Source: Hymenobacter sp. YC55 (GTDB taxonomy: Bacteria > Bacteroidota > Bacteroidia > Cytophagales > Hymenobacteraceae). From it: a stretch of 64,000 bases of DNA. Positions 15,484 through 23,524 of the stretch are shown piece after piece. A model generated the notes under the pieces. The model searched no databases. It worked only from the letters and a program-made list of their open reading frames with translations, and was not told the DNA's origin. Position 1 is the stretch's first letter. Each line of letters begins with the position of its first letter. A program made the position numbers and the translations under genes. The stretch covers positions 1 to 64,000 of the forward strand of contig NZ_JARNTX010000009.1 of assembly GCF_029433095.1 (NCBI RefSeq), read 5' to 3'.

Positions 15484-16881
15484 CTACTCCACTACCCGTA
15501 CTCGGTGCAGAATGGCCGCCACTTCTGCCAGGCCACGCTGGTACACGGCAAGCGATTGCTGCGGGTCCGCGAGCGGCCCCGTCAATTGGATGGCCGCTGC
15601 CAGGTACTGCGGGTCGGCTTGCGTACGGGCCAGCATGTACCGGAGAGCCATTACGTTCTCGCCCTTGGCGGCTTTATTAGTTGCTTTAGCTGTGGAGGCG
15701 TGCAGGATGTCGCGGTAGATATCTGTGCGATACCGACGGTCAGCCGGCAGCAGCGCGTTGTCATCGCGGATGCCTGCCTGGTGCAGGGCCGCGCGCCGGA
15801 TGATGCAGGGTACGCAGCGGCCGCAGTGCCGAGTTCCTGCGCCCTCTAACCGGGCATTTCGCGTGGCGGGCCGGCTGCACGACATGGTATTGACGCTCGC
15901 GGCGAAGGCCGGGTCAGAGCAGTTAGCCAGCATCTCGCCTTTTGTGAAAAATTCAAACGGGTTGTGCACCGTCGTGTTGAGTCCCAGGTTATCCATCAGC
16001 TGCTGCACCAGCTTCAGATAGTAGGGGTGCGTAGTGCGGGTACTGTAAGCCCCCATCCGTAGGGGTGAGAGCGGCAAATTCAAGGTAATAAAGCCGTTTT
16101 CCGGAATCCATAAATTTTTCTGGGCCGTTCCGGGCAAGGCGGAGGCACAGGCCGCCCCCAGGGCTAAAAACAGAAACGAGCGGCCGCGCTCGGTACTCTC
16201 GCCCATTACCGCTTCGTAGGTGCGCGGGGGCTTTTGCACCCGTACGAAGGCCTTGATCAGCTCCAGGTGTAGGGAGGGGTAGTGGGCACGCAGAGCTTCG
16301 GCCGCTTGGTTCCGAAAATCAGAAACGTCACTGCTCTTCGCGTGCCCGACCAACAGGGGCTGAACCCCGGAGTCTAAAAGCTTCATGGCTCCCAAAAAGC
16401 TGTCCATTCCCCCCGAAAATAAGCACACGGTATTGGTCTGATACGTAACCGGCTGCATGCTGCGCCGCGCCACGACAATAGCGGCCGTACTCGGCCGAAA
16501 GGTCAGCTTCCACAGGTCGCCGGTCAGAAAGTTGAGGGTTGTAGCCAACAGTTCGGCCTGCGCCTCCCACTGGGCTACGTCGCTCACCGGCACGAACAGT
16601 TCAAACTGGCGCGTCCACCCGTCATCCGAGTTGGTGTAGCGGTCGACTGTCGTATCGGCGGCGTAGGCCGCGCAGGCCACTGCCAGCCAGTCCAGGCACA
16701 GGGGGGAGGGCTGTAGCCTGACCCGCCGCAACGCCACCAGCAATTCGCTCAGGCTGATGGCCGGCTGGCCGGAACCGGGACGCTGCACATCGAAGGTATA
16801 GAAATTGGCAAACTGCGTGCGGTCGGCGCCGGCCCCCGGGTCGGCTTCCCCAATGCGTAGTTCAATTCCACTGGTAGGCAT
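15484..16881 (-). CDS. qatC: QatC, QueC-like PP-loop enzyme of the Qat anti-phage system
   Basis: 465 residues. The PP-loop ATP pyrophosphatase motif SGGMDS is at 156-161, as in the 7-cyano-7-deazaguanine synthase QueC. A zinc-type cysteine cluster (CSRPATRN, then HCGRCVPC) follows in the last third, as in QueC. About 150 extra N-terminal residues and a C-terminal extension are not found in housekeeping QueC, which is about 230 residues. No other queuosine genes are nearby, so this is not a queuosine enzyme. It is the third gene of qatABCD, starting 8 bases after the qatB stop. By analogy with QueC-like CBASS proteins it might modify a protein partner; that is an inference. Confidence 0.93.
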   Translation of the reverse strand: MPTSGIELRIGEADPGAGADRTQFANFYTFDVQRPGSGQPAISLSELLVALRRVRLQPSPLCLDWLAVACAAYAADTTVDRYTNSDDGWTRQFELFVPVSDVAQWEAQAELLATTLNFLTGDLWKLTFRPSTAAIVVARRSMQPVTYQTNTVCLFSGGMDSFLGAMKLLDSGVQPLLVGHAKSSDVSDFRNQAAEALRAHYPSLHLELIKAFVRVQKPPRTYEAVMGESTERGRSFLFLALGAACASALPGTAQKNLWIPENGFITLNLPLSPLRMGAYSTRTTHPYYLKLVQQLMDNLGLNTTVHNPFEFFTKGEMLANCSDPAFAASVNTMSCSRPATRNARLEGAGTRHCGRCVPCIIRRAALHQAGIRDDNALLPADRRYRTDIYRDILHASTAKATNKAAKGENVMALRYMLARTQADPQYLAAAIQLTGPLADPQQSLAVYQRGLAEVAAILHRVRVVE

Positions 16882-16889
16882 AGGATACG

Positions 16890-17792
16890 CTAGTTAGCTT
16901 TGAGGATGGCGTTCAGGGCAACGGAATAAATGCGTTGAATTTCCCGGTTTAAAGTAGACGGGTCAGCCATTGACCGGGTCAGTTCGGGCAAGATGGTGCT
17001 GTGTACCATGCCATTGACTATCTGATACAGCTCTTGCTGCACGCGCAGCGAACGGTCGGGGTCAGCCGTTGCCACGGTTTGCGAGCGGCCAATGTCGCAG
17101 ATGAGCCGCAGCACGATGCTCTGCTCCAAGAACACGGCCATCATCTCGCCTGCTTGCGCTTCCGTCAGGTGCTCCAAGTCCAGGTTAGGCATGTCCGCCA
17201 CTACGCGCGTAATGGTATCGGCATAGGCCTCGCGGGTGATGGCATCATCGAGCAGCGCGGAAACTCCGCACACGTGACCCATCAAGGCCGAAAGCACGGT
17301 CACCACGGGCTGACCCACTAATTGGCCCAGGTTCAACCGGGTTAGGGTAGCCGCCAACCCTTGCTGGCGAATGTCGCCCAGTACTGCCCCAAAGGAGGCC
17401 ACAGCGCGGCCCGAGCGACTGAGACGCCGTGCCCCCGTGCGTGCCCCGCCCAGGCCCTGCGCCACGTAATTCTTTACCGTGCGTCGCAGGCCGGAAAAGT
17501 CATTGGTTTTAACGGCCTTTTGAAAGCCCCGCTGGCTGGTGTTGAAGCGGTTGGCGGGCAGCGGCACCGCAGGCTCTGCTACCTCCTCGCCGGCTGGTTG
17601 GGTCGGGTTAGCGGGCTCGGCTGAGTCCGCTGGGTCGTCTACCAGGGATGGTTCTTCTTCTAGCTCGAACGGTACCTGCTCTGGGTTAATCGGCTCACTT
17701 GCCGGGTCCTCTTCGGGAGGAAGGGGCTCAATCCAGTCGGGAATCAGGGGAATGGACGGCTTTGGGCCGCGGCGGTTAGCAGAGGTTCCCAC
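16890..17792 (-). CDS. qatB: QatB, anti-phage Qat system protein
   Basis: 300 residues. The N-terminus MGTSANRRGPKPSIPLIPDW is the signature opening of QatB proteins (MGTS, RGP, then a P-L-hydrophobic-P-x-W element). It is followed by an acidic Pro/Glu-rich linker (residues 25-80) and a helical C-terminal domain. The start codon is GTG (17790-17792), fixed by this conserved N-terminus. The biochemical function is unknown. It lies 3 bases downstream of qatA and 8 bases upstream of qatC. Confidence 0.9.
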   Translation of the reverse strand: MGTSANRRGPKPSIPLIPDWIEPLPPEEDPASEPINPEQVPFELEEEPSLVDDPADSAEPANPTQPAGEEVAEPAVPLPANRFNTSQRGFQKAVKTNDFSGLRRTVKNYVAQGLGGARTGARRLSRSGRAVASFGAVLGDIRQQGLAATLTRLNLGQLVGQPVVTVLSALMGHVCGVSALLDDAITREAYADTITRVVADMPNLDLEHLTEAQAGEMMAVFLEQSIVLRLICDIGRSQTVATADPDRSLRVQQELYQIVNGMVHSTILPELTRSMADPSTLNREIQRIYSVALNAILKAN

Positions 17793-17795
17793 GAA

Positions 17796-19700
17796 TTAGG
17801 CTATGGGTTGCGTTTGAGAAAGAAGGCTCTTCAAGGTCCCGTTCACCTGCGGGTCTTGCTGTAGATTCACCAGAAAGGTATGGCGGGCCGCTTTTCCGTC
17901 CAGCGTCGTGAAAAAGCCGAACTTGGTACCGACCCACACCCCTAAGTCCTTCGCGGCTACGCTGTTCATCATGGTTATAAGGGGTACTTCCAGCGATGGT
18001 TGCTGCTGCACCAAGTATACCAATCCATCCACCGCCTTGGGCACCGTCTGCCAGTCTCCGGTTGTCACGGCTTCCCGCTGAAGTTGCTCGAACAGCAGCC
18101 GGGCCTGGCTCGGGGTAAGCGCTTTCGCATCCGCCTCGTGCTTTACAAATTGCAGGCGCACGCCGGTTAGCAGCGCCTGATAGAGCGGCAGCAGCGCCGG
18201 CGGAATCTCCTCACCCGGCTGAAAGCTCAGGACTCGCTCGCGGGAAATGAAAATGTACGGCCGCAAGTCCACTTCTGCCAGGGGGGGCGCAAACTGCGCC
18301 CAATGCCGTAGTTCTTCCTCAGCTGCCGTGGCCGTAGAAGCCGGCGTAACGGGCTTCGCTTTTGCCTTCGGCTTAACGTCCGACACAGGCTCGGGCTCAG
18401 TGGCTTCCAGTTGCTGTACCGTAGCTGACCGCCCGTCCGGGGCCGCTGTCACGTCGGCGACCACCGCTTCGTATTGCTCGGCATGGAAGCGCTCCAGCAG
18501 CATGAGCTTAGCCAGCGCGTCGAGCTGTACCTTTCCTTCCAGGCCGTAGATACGTGCAACACGCTGGCGCAGGAATAAGGTGTTCAAAAACCGCTTGACG
18601 TTGCGTGGATTACCGCGCAGTTCCTTGGCTAGGGTGCTACCCAACTGCTCCGCTACATTGAGAATGTTGCGCAAGTCCTGGTTAGAGCCGCCAAGCTGTT
18701 CGGTGATAAAGGCGTAGGTCAGCTCTTTGTTGTCGTAGGGAGTTTCGCGGGCCTGTTCAAAGGCCGTACAGATTTGGGCCAATCGGGCTTTGTCGTGCTG
18801 CAAGTGGTTTTGCAACAGCAAAAATCGGATGTAGTTCTGCGTTTGGAGCGCGTTAAGCGAAGGAACGCGAATCGGAATCTGAATGAGCTTTTCCAGGTAG
18901 TGCTTCGTGTACTCGGCCTGCGACACCGGTAAATCGGGAAAGTGTCGGCGCACGGCATACTCAATCATCTGCTCGTCCGTGGCCAGGATGAAGGCCGAGC
19001 CCTCAACGAACAGAAATAGCTTGACCGCTTCCAGAATGTCAATGACTGAAGTGGGCAGGCACCGGTCAAGGTCGTCCACCAGCACGACTAGGCGCTCTAC
19101 GCCGGCTTCCTTGATAAGGGCTTGCAACTCGTCGCGGAAAGCCTGTATTTGCGCAGGCACGGTCGCCTGCTCCGGTTTCAGCCATTCTTCTTCTTCCGCC
19201 TCTACCGTTACGTTAACGGTCGGCCCGGTTGGTTTAGCTTCCTTCTCGCCAAACACGTCTTTGGCGCTGGCAAGCAGGCCAGGCAAGCCAAAAAGGGCTG
19301 CCGGCGACATTCCCGAAGCAGCCGTCATGGCTAGGCTGCCCGCTACCTTGGCGGCTTTCAGCCAGTTGATGCGCTTGAAGAGGCGCTTGCCCATCGCCAC
19401 GGCCGAGGCTCCCACCGAGCGTTGGCTCAGCAAGGCGTGCACCACGGCTTCCATCAGGGCCGACTTGGTATCGTCGTAACCTTGGTAAAGCCACCCGTTG
19501 AACGTCAGGCACAGCGTTGTTGGATCGTCCTTTAACTCCGCCTCGATGAGTGACAGAATAGAAGTTTTACCCGCCCCCCAACTGCCATGTATGCCGATAG
19601 TAAGCGGTCGTAGTTCTTCCTCTCGTAGTATTTCCACGATAGTCTGCGCTATACGTTGGTGTCCTAACAGGTCAACGTTTGTTTCTTTATCATTCCACAT
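17796..19700 (-). CDS. qatA: QatA, KAP-family P-loop ATPase of the Qat anti-phage system
   Basis: 634 residues. Walker A GSWGAGKTS is at 39-47 and Walker B LVVLVDDLDRC at 204-214. A hydrophobic insertion between them (GSLAMTAASGMSPAALFGLP, about 121-145) may be the membrane hairpin typical of KAP ATPases. The C-terminal part holds QDLRNILNVAEQ and GNPRNVKRFLNTL, the usual KAP sensor region. A Pro/Ala/Lys linker near 440 leads to a unique tail. It is the first gene of a tight four-gene leftward operon. No strong promoter is recognisable upstream; the region to the divergent gene at 19761 is short and AT-rich. Confidence 0.93.
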   Translation of the reverse strand: MWNDKETNVDLLGHQRIAQTIVEILREEELRPLTIGIHGSWGAGKTSILSLIEAELKDDPTTLCLTFNGWLYQGYDDTKSALMEAVVHALLSQRSVGASAVAMGKRLFKRINWLKAAKVAGSLAMTAASGMSPAALFGLPGLLASAKDVFGEKEAKPTGPTVNVTVEAEEEEWLKPEQATVPAQIQAFRDELQALIKEAGVERLVVLVDDLDRCLPTSVIDILEAVKLFLFVEGSAFILATDEQMIEYAVRRHFPDLPVSQAEYTKHYLEKLIQIPIRVPSLNALQTQNYIRFLLLQNHLQHDKARLAQICTAFEQARETPYDNKELTYAFITEQLGGSNQDLRNILNVAEQLGSTLAKELRGNPRNVKRFLNTLFLRQRVARIYGLEGKVQLDALAKLMLLERFHAEQYEAVVADVTAAPDGRSATVQQLEATEPEPVSDVKPKAKAKPVTPASTATAAEEELRHWAQFAPPLAEVDLRPYIFISRERVLSFQPGEEIPPALLPLYQALLTGVRLQFVKHEADAKALTPSQARLLFEQLQREAVTTGDWQTVPKAVDGLVYLVQQQPSLEVPLITMMNSVAAKDLGVWVGTKFGFFTTLDGKAARHTFLVNLQQDPQVNGTLKSLLSQTQPIA

Positions 19701-19760
19701 CGCGGAAAACTCTGATTACTGTTCGATATTACAAAAAATCGCGACTCTTGAAATTTACTC

Positions 19761-20090
19761 ATGCTCACGCTAACCGATTGCTTGACGATAAATACCCGTG
19801 GAAAGTCCATTTATAACGTCGCACGGCTGGTTACATCCGAGCAGAAGCGGCAGTTACTGGAGCAGTTTGCCGTTCTACACGCGGGTCAGCAGGTTTGGCG
19901 TGTCAGGATGCATATGCCTAAGCGGAATATGCCATTTGTACAACACGGTAATATCCTATTTCGCGGTAGCAAATTAGTAGTTAATGAATTGCAAATCGAA
20001 TTTGATACCTCATCCCTGACATGCAACAGCGCCGAGCAGGATATGGTATGGGAAATCATGCGCCGATTTTTTCCTAAGCGACTGCTCTGA
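19761..20090 (+). CDS. Hypothetical protein divergent from qatA
   Basis: 109 residues, no signal peptide or membrane segment. It reads as an alpha/beta protein (SIYNVARLVTSEQKRQLLEQ, then QVWRVRMHMPKRNMPF, ELQIEFDTSSL). I do not recognise it. It starts 60 bases from the qatA start on the opposite strand, so the two could share a control region. It may simply be a plasmid gene beside the defence operon. Nothing convincing is coded from 20091 to the Tn3-type repeat at 20302. Confidence 0.45.
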   Translation: MLTLTDCLTINTRGKSIYNVARLVTSEQKRQLLEQFAVLHAGQQVWRVRMHMPKRNMPFVQHGNILFRGSKLVVNELQIEFDTSSLTCNSAEQDMVWEIMRRFFPKRLL

Positions 20091-20301
20091 TGGCGGCGTA
20101 CCAAACCTAATAGGGGTTGAAATTAATGCAGTTGGCACAAAGTGGGCCTTGGTTAAAAGTTCGGTACAAAAGTTAATCGGCATTGCTCACGTGGCCGAGT
20201 GGGATATTCTTCAGGACCTGCGCGAACCTCTCCGAGTTAGCCTGCTGGCACCGGTGCGATTTGGTGAAATCCACCAGCAGGCAAAACCCATTGAACGCGA
20301 A

Positions 20302-20338
20302 CTGAGTCGGAGGTTTTACCCTATTTGTTTAACAATAC
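20302..20338 (-). repeat. Solitary third Tn3-type terminal repeat
   Basis: Read leftward from 20338 it is GTATTGTTAAACAAATAGGG, then TAAAACCTCCGACTC. It has the same orientation as the transposon right end and differs from it at two positions in the 35-bp core. No transposase sequence adjoins it. It is followed outside by CTTAAG (20339-20344), the same six bases that precede the transposon left end. Confidence 0.85.
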
Positions 20339-20590
20339 CTTAAGAAAGAACTCATAACCGGCCGGAAACTGCTGCCGGGTGCGGTGGCCAGTGCTCAGGC
20401 GTAACTCGCTCAGCGGGGTTCGACAAGCGCCGTTCATCCATACGGCTACTACCTCACCATCTGAAAACGAAAACTCCCGGATAGGTGCGGCCACTGTATA
20501 GTCGCGGGTGCTCATGTGGACGTAAGCGCCCACTGTAAAGCCTGCGGCGGCGGCTTGTGCGTCTATCTCGGTTTGGCTGGGGTATGGCAT
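20321..20590 (-). CDS. Small plasmid protein of unknown function, 3' end altered by a Tn3 repeat
   Basis: 89 residues beginning MPYPSQTEIDAQAAAAGFTV. The pattern GAYVHMSTRDYTVAAPIREF, then GEVVAVWMNGACRTPLSELR, looks like a small beta-barrel (SH3-like) fold. The last five residues and the stop codon come from the Tn3 repeat, so the native C-terminus has been replaced; joining across the suspected insertion would add about 10 residues. First gene of a leftward series of small unknown genes. Confidence 0.5.
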   Translation of the reverse strand: MPYPSQTEIDAQAAAAGFTVGAYVHMSTRDYTVAAPIREFSFSDGEVVAVWMNGACRTPLSELRLSTGHRTRQQFPAGYEFFLKVLLNK

Positions 20591-20630
20591 GGAGAAAGAG
20601 CTATAAAGGCTAGGGAAAGGCTAGAAATGA

Positions 20631-20745
20631 CTAGGCGGCAAGCTGGGGGGCTACTCGGTTGAGCGTAGGCAGTAGCTTTTCGCGGAGCTTAGGAGTAAGG
20701 GCAAATTCAGCCTGCCACTCCGCGTAGGTGGCGCGTATTAGCGTG
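20631..20745 (-). pseudogene. Start-less small reading frame
   Basis: Leftward codons give IRATYAEWQAEFALTPKLRE, then KLLPTLNRVAPQLAA and a stop. The composition is protein-like and matches the neighbours, but an in-frame stop lies just upstream and no start codon is available. It overlaps the end of the 53-residue gene to the right, so a frameshift may have split one gene. Confidence 0.35.
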
Positions 20746-20899
20746 GGGGCTTAGGCCGCTTAAATCCCCGGTCAGCCTCGGTGTCCTGTAAGGAAATGAT
20801 AAGCTCGTTTCCCTCAGTATAACCGTTGATTTCGTGAAGCTTGGAAAGCAGGGGGCCGCACAACAGTATGCGCCGGACTTCTTCACTGTGGGTTGCCAT
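20738..20899 (-). CDS. Small plasmid protein (53 residues)
   Basis: MATHSEEVRRILLCGPLLSK followed by LHEINGYTEGNELIISLQDT and a basic C-terminus. Too small for a family call. It sits 8 bases downstream of the 228-residue gene, so it is probably co-transcribed. The stop lies within the start-less frame that follows, hinting at a frameshift joining the two. Confidence 0.45.
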   Translation of the reverse strand: MATHSEEVRRILLCGPLLSKLHEINGYTEGNELIISLQDTEADRGFKRPKPPR

Positions 20900-20907
20900 A
20901 AGAAGCA

Positions 20908-21594
20908 CTAGGCGGCAACAGAATCAACTTCGGCTACTGAGCTGGTATGCGCCTCACTCATGGGGTGGTGAGTGCTGCGGGCCTCCTGGTAGAAGTAATG
21001 CCACTTCGTGTGCCCGTAATTCAGCCGGTCTTTGTACAAGGCTATTCCGCTGACCGTGTATGCCTCATGGCCAGTATAAAACCGAACTTTCGTACCAACC
21101 GGATAGAGGGGGGCGGGGCGCTCCTGGCCGTGGCTCACGTAGGCAAGCTGGCCAACTATGCTGCCCACTGCTTGCCCGCGCCAACGTAGCTCGTTGACTG
21201 GCCCGGCTGCGGCCCGCTGAATCAGATAAGCTACCTCGGCCTCCTGGTCGCGTAGGCCAATCGTTGCAGCCACTAATGAAATAGCCTGCTGCGCGGTGTC
21301 CGCGAAGTAGATTCTATCTCCCTCGCCCGGTACGATGATTTCAAACTTACCGCTTAATACCTGCTGGGCGTTGGGATTTACATAGTTGAAGCCGGGGTAC
21401 TGCGGCGCTGAAAGCAGCTCGTAGTTCGCGGCGTTGTCGGAGTGCTGGCCGGCAACCTCAATGCTGTAAAAGTAGCCACTCCAAAAAATGGCGGTCACGG
21501 CTCCCTGTACCGTGGCGTAGCGAGTGCTACGAACGGTGGCACCAATCGTGATGCGGCCCGCTAGGGTTTCAATGGCTTGAAGGTTGGGTAACAT
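20908..21594 (-). CDS. Plasmid protein of unknown function
   Basis: 228 residues, soluble. Two possible beta-rich segments: residues 13-60 (GRITIGATVRSTRYATVQGA, VTAIFWSGYFYSIEVAG) and 160-205 (YPVGTKVRFYTGHEAYTVSG). Both have the short-strand look of small barrel domains such as the one in the 89-residue neighbour. No catalytic motif is visible. It is preceded at 21609-21624 by the recurring 16-mer GAACAAAAGGGAAAAA. Confidence 0.6.
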   Translation of the reverse strand: MLPNLQAIETLAGRITIGATVRSTRYATVQGAVTAIFWSGYFYSIEVAGQHSDNAANYELLSAPQYPGFNYVNPNAQQVLSGKFEIIVPGEGDRIYFADTAQQAISLVAATIGLRDQEAEVAYLIQRAAAGPVNELRWRGQAVGSIVGQLAYVSHGQERPAPLYPVGTKVRFYTGHEAYTVSGIALYKDRLNYGHTKWHYFYQEARSTHHPMSEAHTSSVAEVDSVAA

Positions 21595-21649
21595 AGCAAG
21601 GGGCTAAAGAACAAAAGGGAAAAAAGGGCTGGGCCGCTGGGGGCGCTGG

Positions 21650-22213
21650 CTAGTCGCGCTGCTCGTCCTGCGGGTGCTCGGGGTAGTCCTCGCTGTCCTG
21701 GTTGTCGTCCGGGTTAGCGGTTTCGGGGTAGTCCGGTATCCAGTCGCCGGGGTCGTTTATCGCCGGCTTGTTGTCGTTGGCCTCGTGCGCCTGGTCGATG
21801 GCAGCCGCCCACTCGGCCAACGGGTGTTCTTTATCTGGCGCAGGGGCCGCTGCGGTGGCGGGGGTCGGCTTGGGGCCGTAGGGCTCCAACTCGCGGCCGA
21901 AGATGTGAACCAGCGTCACGCCGGGGCTTTGGCGCTGGAACCAATCGGGTAGCACCTCGGGAGCACAAAGCACCCCCAAATAGCCGTCAGCGTGGAAGTA
22001 AGCCTTCACCACGGCCGGGCCGAAGCTGTTCATGTAGATATGAACTCGGGCACCAATAGCGGGCACCTGTCCCTCGCCCGACCAAATAAGGACTGGCGGT
22101 AGCCCGTTCCGGGTTGGAAAGCCTACGTACTTCGGGCATTTCTCCGGGTCGCCTACCCAATCTAGCGGGCTGATTTCGGGCTGTTTTGGGGTCGGGGCTG
22201 GGGTCTTTTTCAT
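21650..22213 (-). CDS. Plasmid protein, paralogue of the 23081-23497 product
   Basis: 187 residues. Residues 38-80, IWSGEGQVPAIGARVHIYMN and then VVKAYFHADGYLGVL, match the other protein's WSNQAPVPAIGTTVTINRDG and VAAYCHAAGFLGLV. The two therefore share one domain, a likely small beta-barrel. The C-terminal 70 residues are acidic and disordered (NPDDNQDSEDYPEHPQDEQR). Function unknown. It belongs to the leftward cluster near ArdC. Confidence 0.6.
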   Translation of the reverse strand: MKKTPAPTPKQPEISPLDWVGDPEKCPKYVGFPTRNGLPPVLIWSGEGQVPAIGARVHIYMNSFGPAVVKAYFHADGYLGVLCAPEVLPDWFQRQSPGVTLVHIFGRELEPYGPKPTPATAAAPAPDKEHPLAEWAAAIDQAHEANDNKPAINDPGDWIPDYPETANPDDNQDSEDYPEHPQDEQRD

Positions 22214-22264
22214 GGCGAATATTCAAGGGAGAAGAAAGTAGTTAGCTGCTGGGGGCCGGTGGCC

Positions 22265-22573
22265 CTACTCGTTGTCGTCCTGCTGCGTGTGCCACTGGCG
22301 CAAGCCTGCGGGCATCCTGTCGTAATCGAGTTGATAAGTGAATAGCCCTAAGCCCGCAAACATGATTAGCAGCTCTCCCTTCTCATTGCTCCACTGCGAG
22401 TAATGCAGTCCGTCTTTGCTGGTTACCCCTCCCCCGCCGACCTGCGCAAAGCAGCTCGGTACATCGACCTGCCCTAAGCAGGCGGTGATGGTGATATGGT
22501 GGTTGGCTTGAATGTTCTCCTGCGCTATGGCTATGGCTTGGTCAGGGGTCAGTAGGCGGGTGGCGTGGCTCAT
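22265..22573 (-). CDS. Small plasmid protein of unknown function
   Basis: 102 residues from the ATG at 22573 (MSHATRLLTPDQAIAIAQEN). A further upstream ATG in the same frame would add 24 mostly Leu/Ser residues that overlap the spacing to the next gene, so the inner start is preferred. The end is acidic (QQDDNE). No family recognised. Confidence 0.5.
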   Translation of the reverse strand: MSHATRLLTPDQAIAIAQENIQANHHITITACLGQVDVPSCFAQVGGGGVTSKDGLHYSQWSNEKGELLIMFAGLGLFTYQLDYDRMPAGLRQWHTQQDDNE

Positions 22574-22601
22574 GGCGAAAAAGGAAAGAGGTAGGGAAAG
22601 G

Positions 22602-22889
22602 CTAAGCGTAAGCGGGGCGCTGGCTGCGGGCAAGCATCGCTGCATCGGCGGCGGCGCGAGTAGCGCGGCGGGCCTGCGCTACTTGCCGAATCATGCTAGC
22701 TATGGCTTCGGCCGGGCTGGTGGCCTCGGCGGTCAAGCTGGCTGCACCGATTTTCATTCCGGCCGCTTTCAGCCGGTAGTATATCAAGCCGCTGCCGGTG
22801 GCCGTTTCCTTGTCGTACATCATCACCGAAACGTTCAGGTCGGGAAATGCAGCGCGGGCTTGGGTGCGGAAGTCGGCAAAGTCAGACAT
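22602..22889 (-). CDS. Small plasmid protein of unknown function behind leader copy 3
   Basis: 95 residues. An alpha/beta N-terminal half (FADFRTQARAAFPDLNVSVM) is followed by an Ala/Arg-rich helix (MIRQVAQARRATRAAADAAM). Not recognised. The start is directly downstream of a conserved leader, which supports it being a real gene expressed under the same control as ArdC. Confidence 0.55.
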   Translation of the reverse strand: MSDFADFRTQARAAFPDLNVSVMMYDKETATGSGLIYYRLKAAGMKIGAASLTAEATSPAEAIASMIRQVAQARRATRAAADAAMLARSQRPAYA

Positions 22890-22899
22890 GGCTAAAGGG

Positions 22900-23030
22900 C
22901 TGTTTTTGTGTGCGTTGCTTATACTATCTAAACGTATTTGCCCTGCTTATTGTTGTAAAAACTACAACTTTATTTATGTATTTTTTGCATCTTTTTGGTC
23001 ATAATGAGGCCGCTTTTTCCCGCTGGTTCC
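22900..23030 (-). promoter_or_regulatory. Conserved leader element, copy 3
   Basis: Minus strand contains ATGCAAAAAATACATAAATA, the inverted repeat GTTGTAGTTTTTACAAC (22952-22968) and AAATACGTTTAGATAGTATA before the gene start. The palindrome arms shift slightly from the other copies but symmetry is kept. Confidence 0.65.
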
Positions 23031-23080
23031 TGACTTATAAAAGGTGGTTTTTCCCTGCTGGGCAAGGGGCGCTGCTGGCC

Positions 23081-23497
23081 CTATGCGGCAAGGGCCAACT
23101 GACTACCGAATACACAATTTGCGCGGGGGCTGCGCTTCTTGCGGCTGGCGGTCTTGGCGTGGTGGGTGGTTTCTGTAACCAGTCCCAAAAAGCCTGCGGC
23201 GTGGCAATAGGCGGCAACTTTGGCCTGCTCGGGGTGTCCGTCCCGGTTGATGGTGACAGTAGTTCCAATAGCGGGCACCGGAGCCTGATTCGACCAATGC
23301 AGCCCACCGGGCAAGGCTTTGAGGCTCGGGGCTGGCTCCCACTCGGCCGCTGGGGTCAGCTGCTGCTGGCGGGCCTGCTCGGCAGCTTGATAGGCAGCTT
23401 CGCGGGCCTCACGCTTGGCGACATTGCTGGCTCTGAGGCGTTCCAAGCGGGCGGCGGGAATACGACGAGCGGGGCGGTATAGGTTGGTGCTTTTCAT
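23081..23497 (-). CDS. Plasmid protein, paralogue of the 21650-22213 product
   Basis: 138 residues. A basic N-terminal half (RLERLRASNVAKREAREAAY) is followed by the shared domain WSNQAPVPAIGTTVTINRDG and AAYCHAAGFLGLV, then a basic tail. It lacks the acidic C-terminus of its paralogue. Preceded by leader copy 4. The opposite charges of the two paralogues' extra regions may mean they bind each other or compete for the same ligand, which is speculation. Confidence 0.58.
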   Translation of the reverse strand: MKSTNLYRPARRIPAARLERLRASNVAKREAREAAYQAAEQARQQQLTPAAEWEPAPSLKALPGGLHWSNQAPVPAIGTTVTINRDGHPEQAKVAAYCHAAGFLGLVTETTHHAKTASRKKRSPRANCVFGSQLALAA

Positions 23498-23524
23498 GGC
23501 AGTAGGCGTGAGGGCTAAGAGCCT

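Noticed and set aside
15484..16881. Queuosine synthesis gene queC
   Set aside because: Twice the length of QueC, no other queuosine genes, and fixed position between QatB- and QatD-type genes.
20149..20343. Rightward 64-codon frame running into the third Tn3 repeat
   Set aside because: No family resemblance, the end is provided by the repeat, and the leftward gene on the other strand is better supported. It might be a fragment of a lost transposon gene but nothing shows it.
23035..23307. Additional frames over the 23081-23497 gene
   Set aside because: Same-strand shadows with Pro/Arg-rich composition and no start context after the leader.
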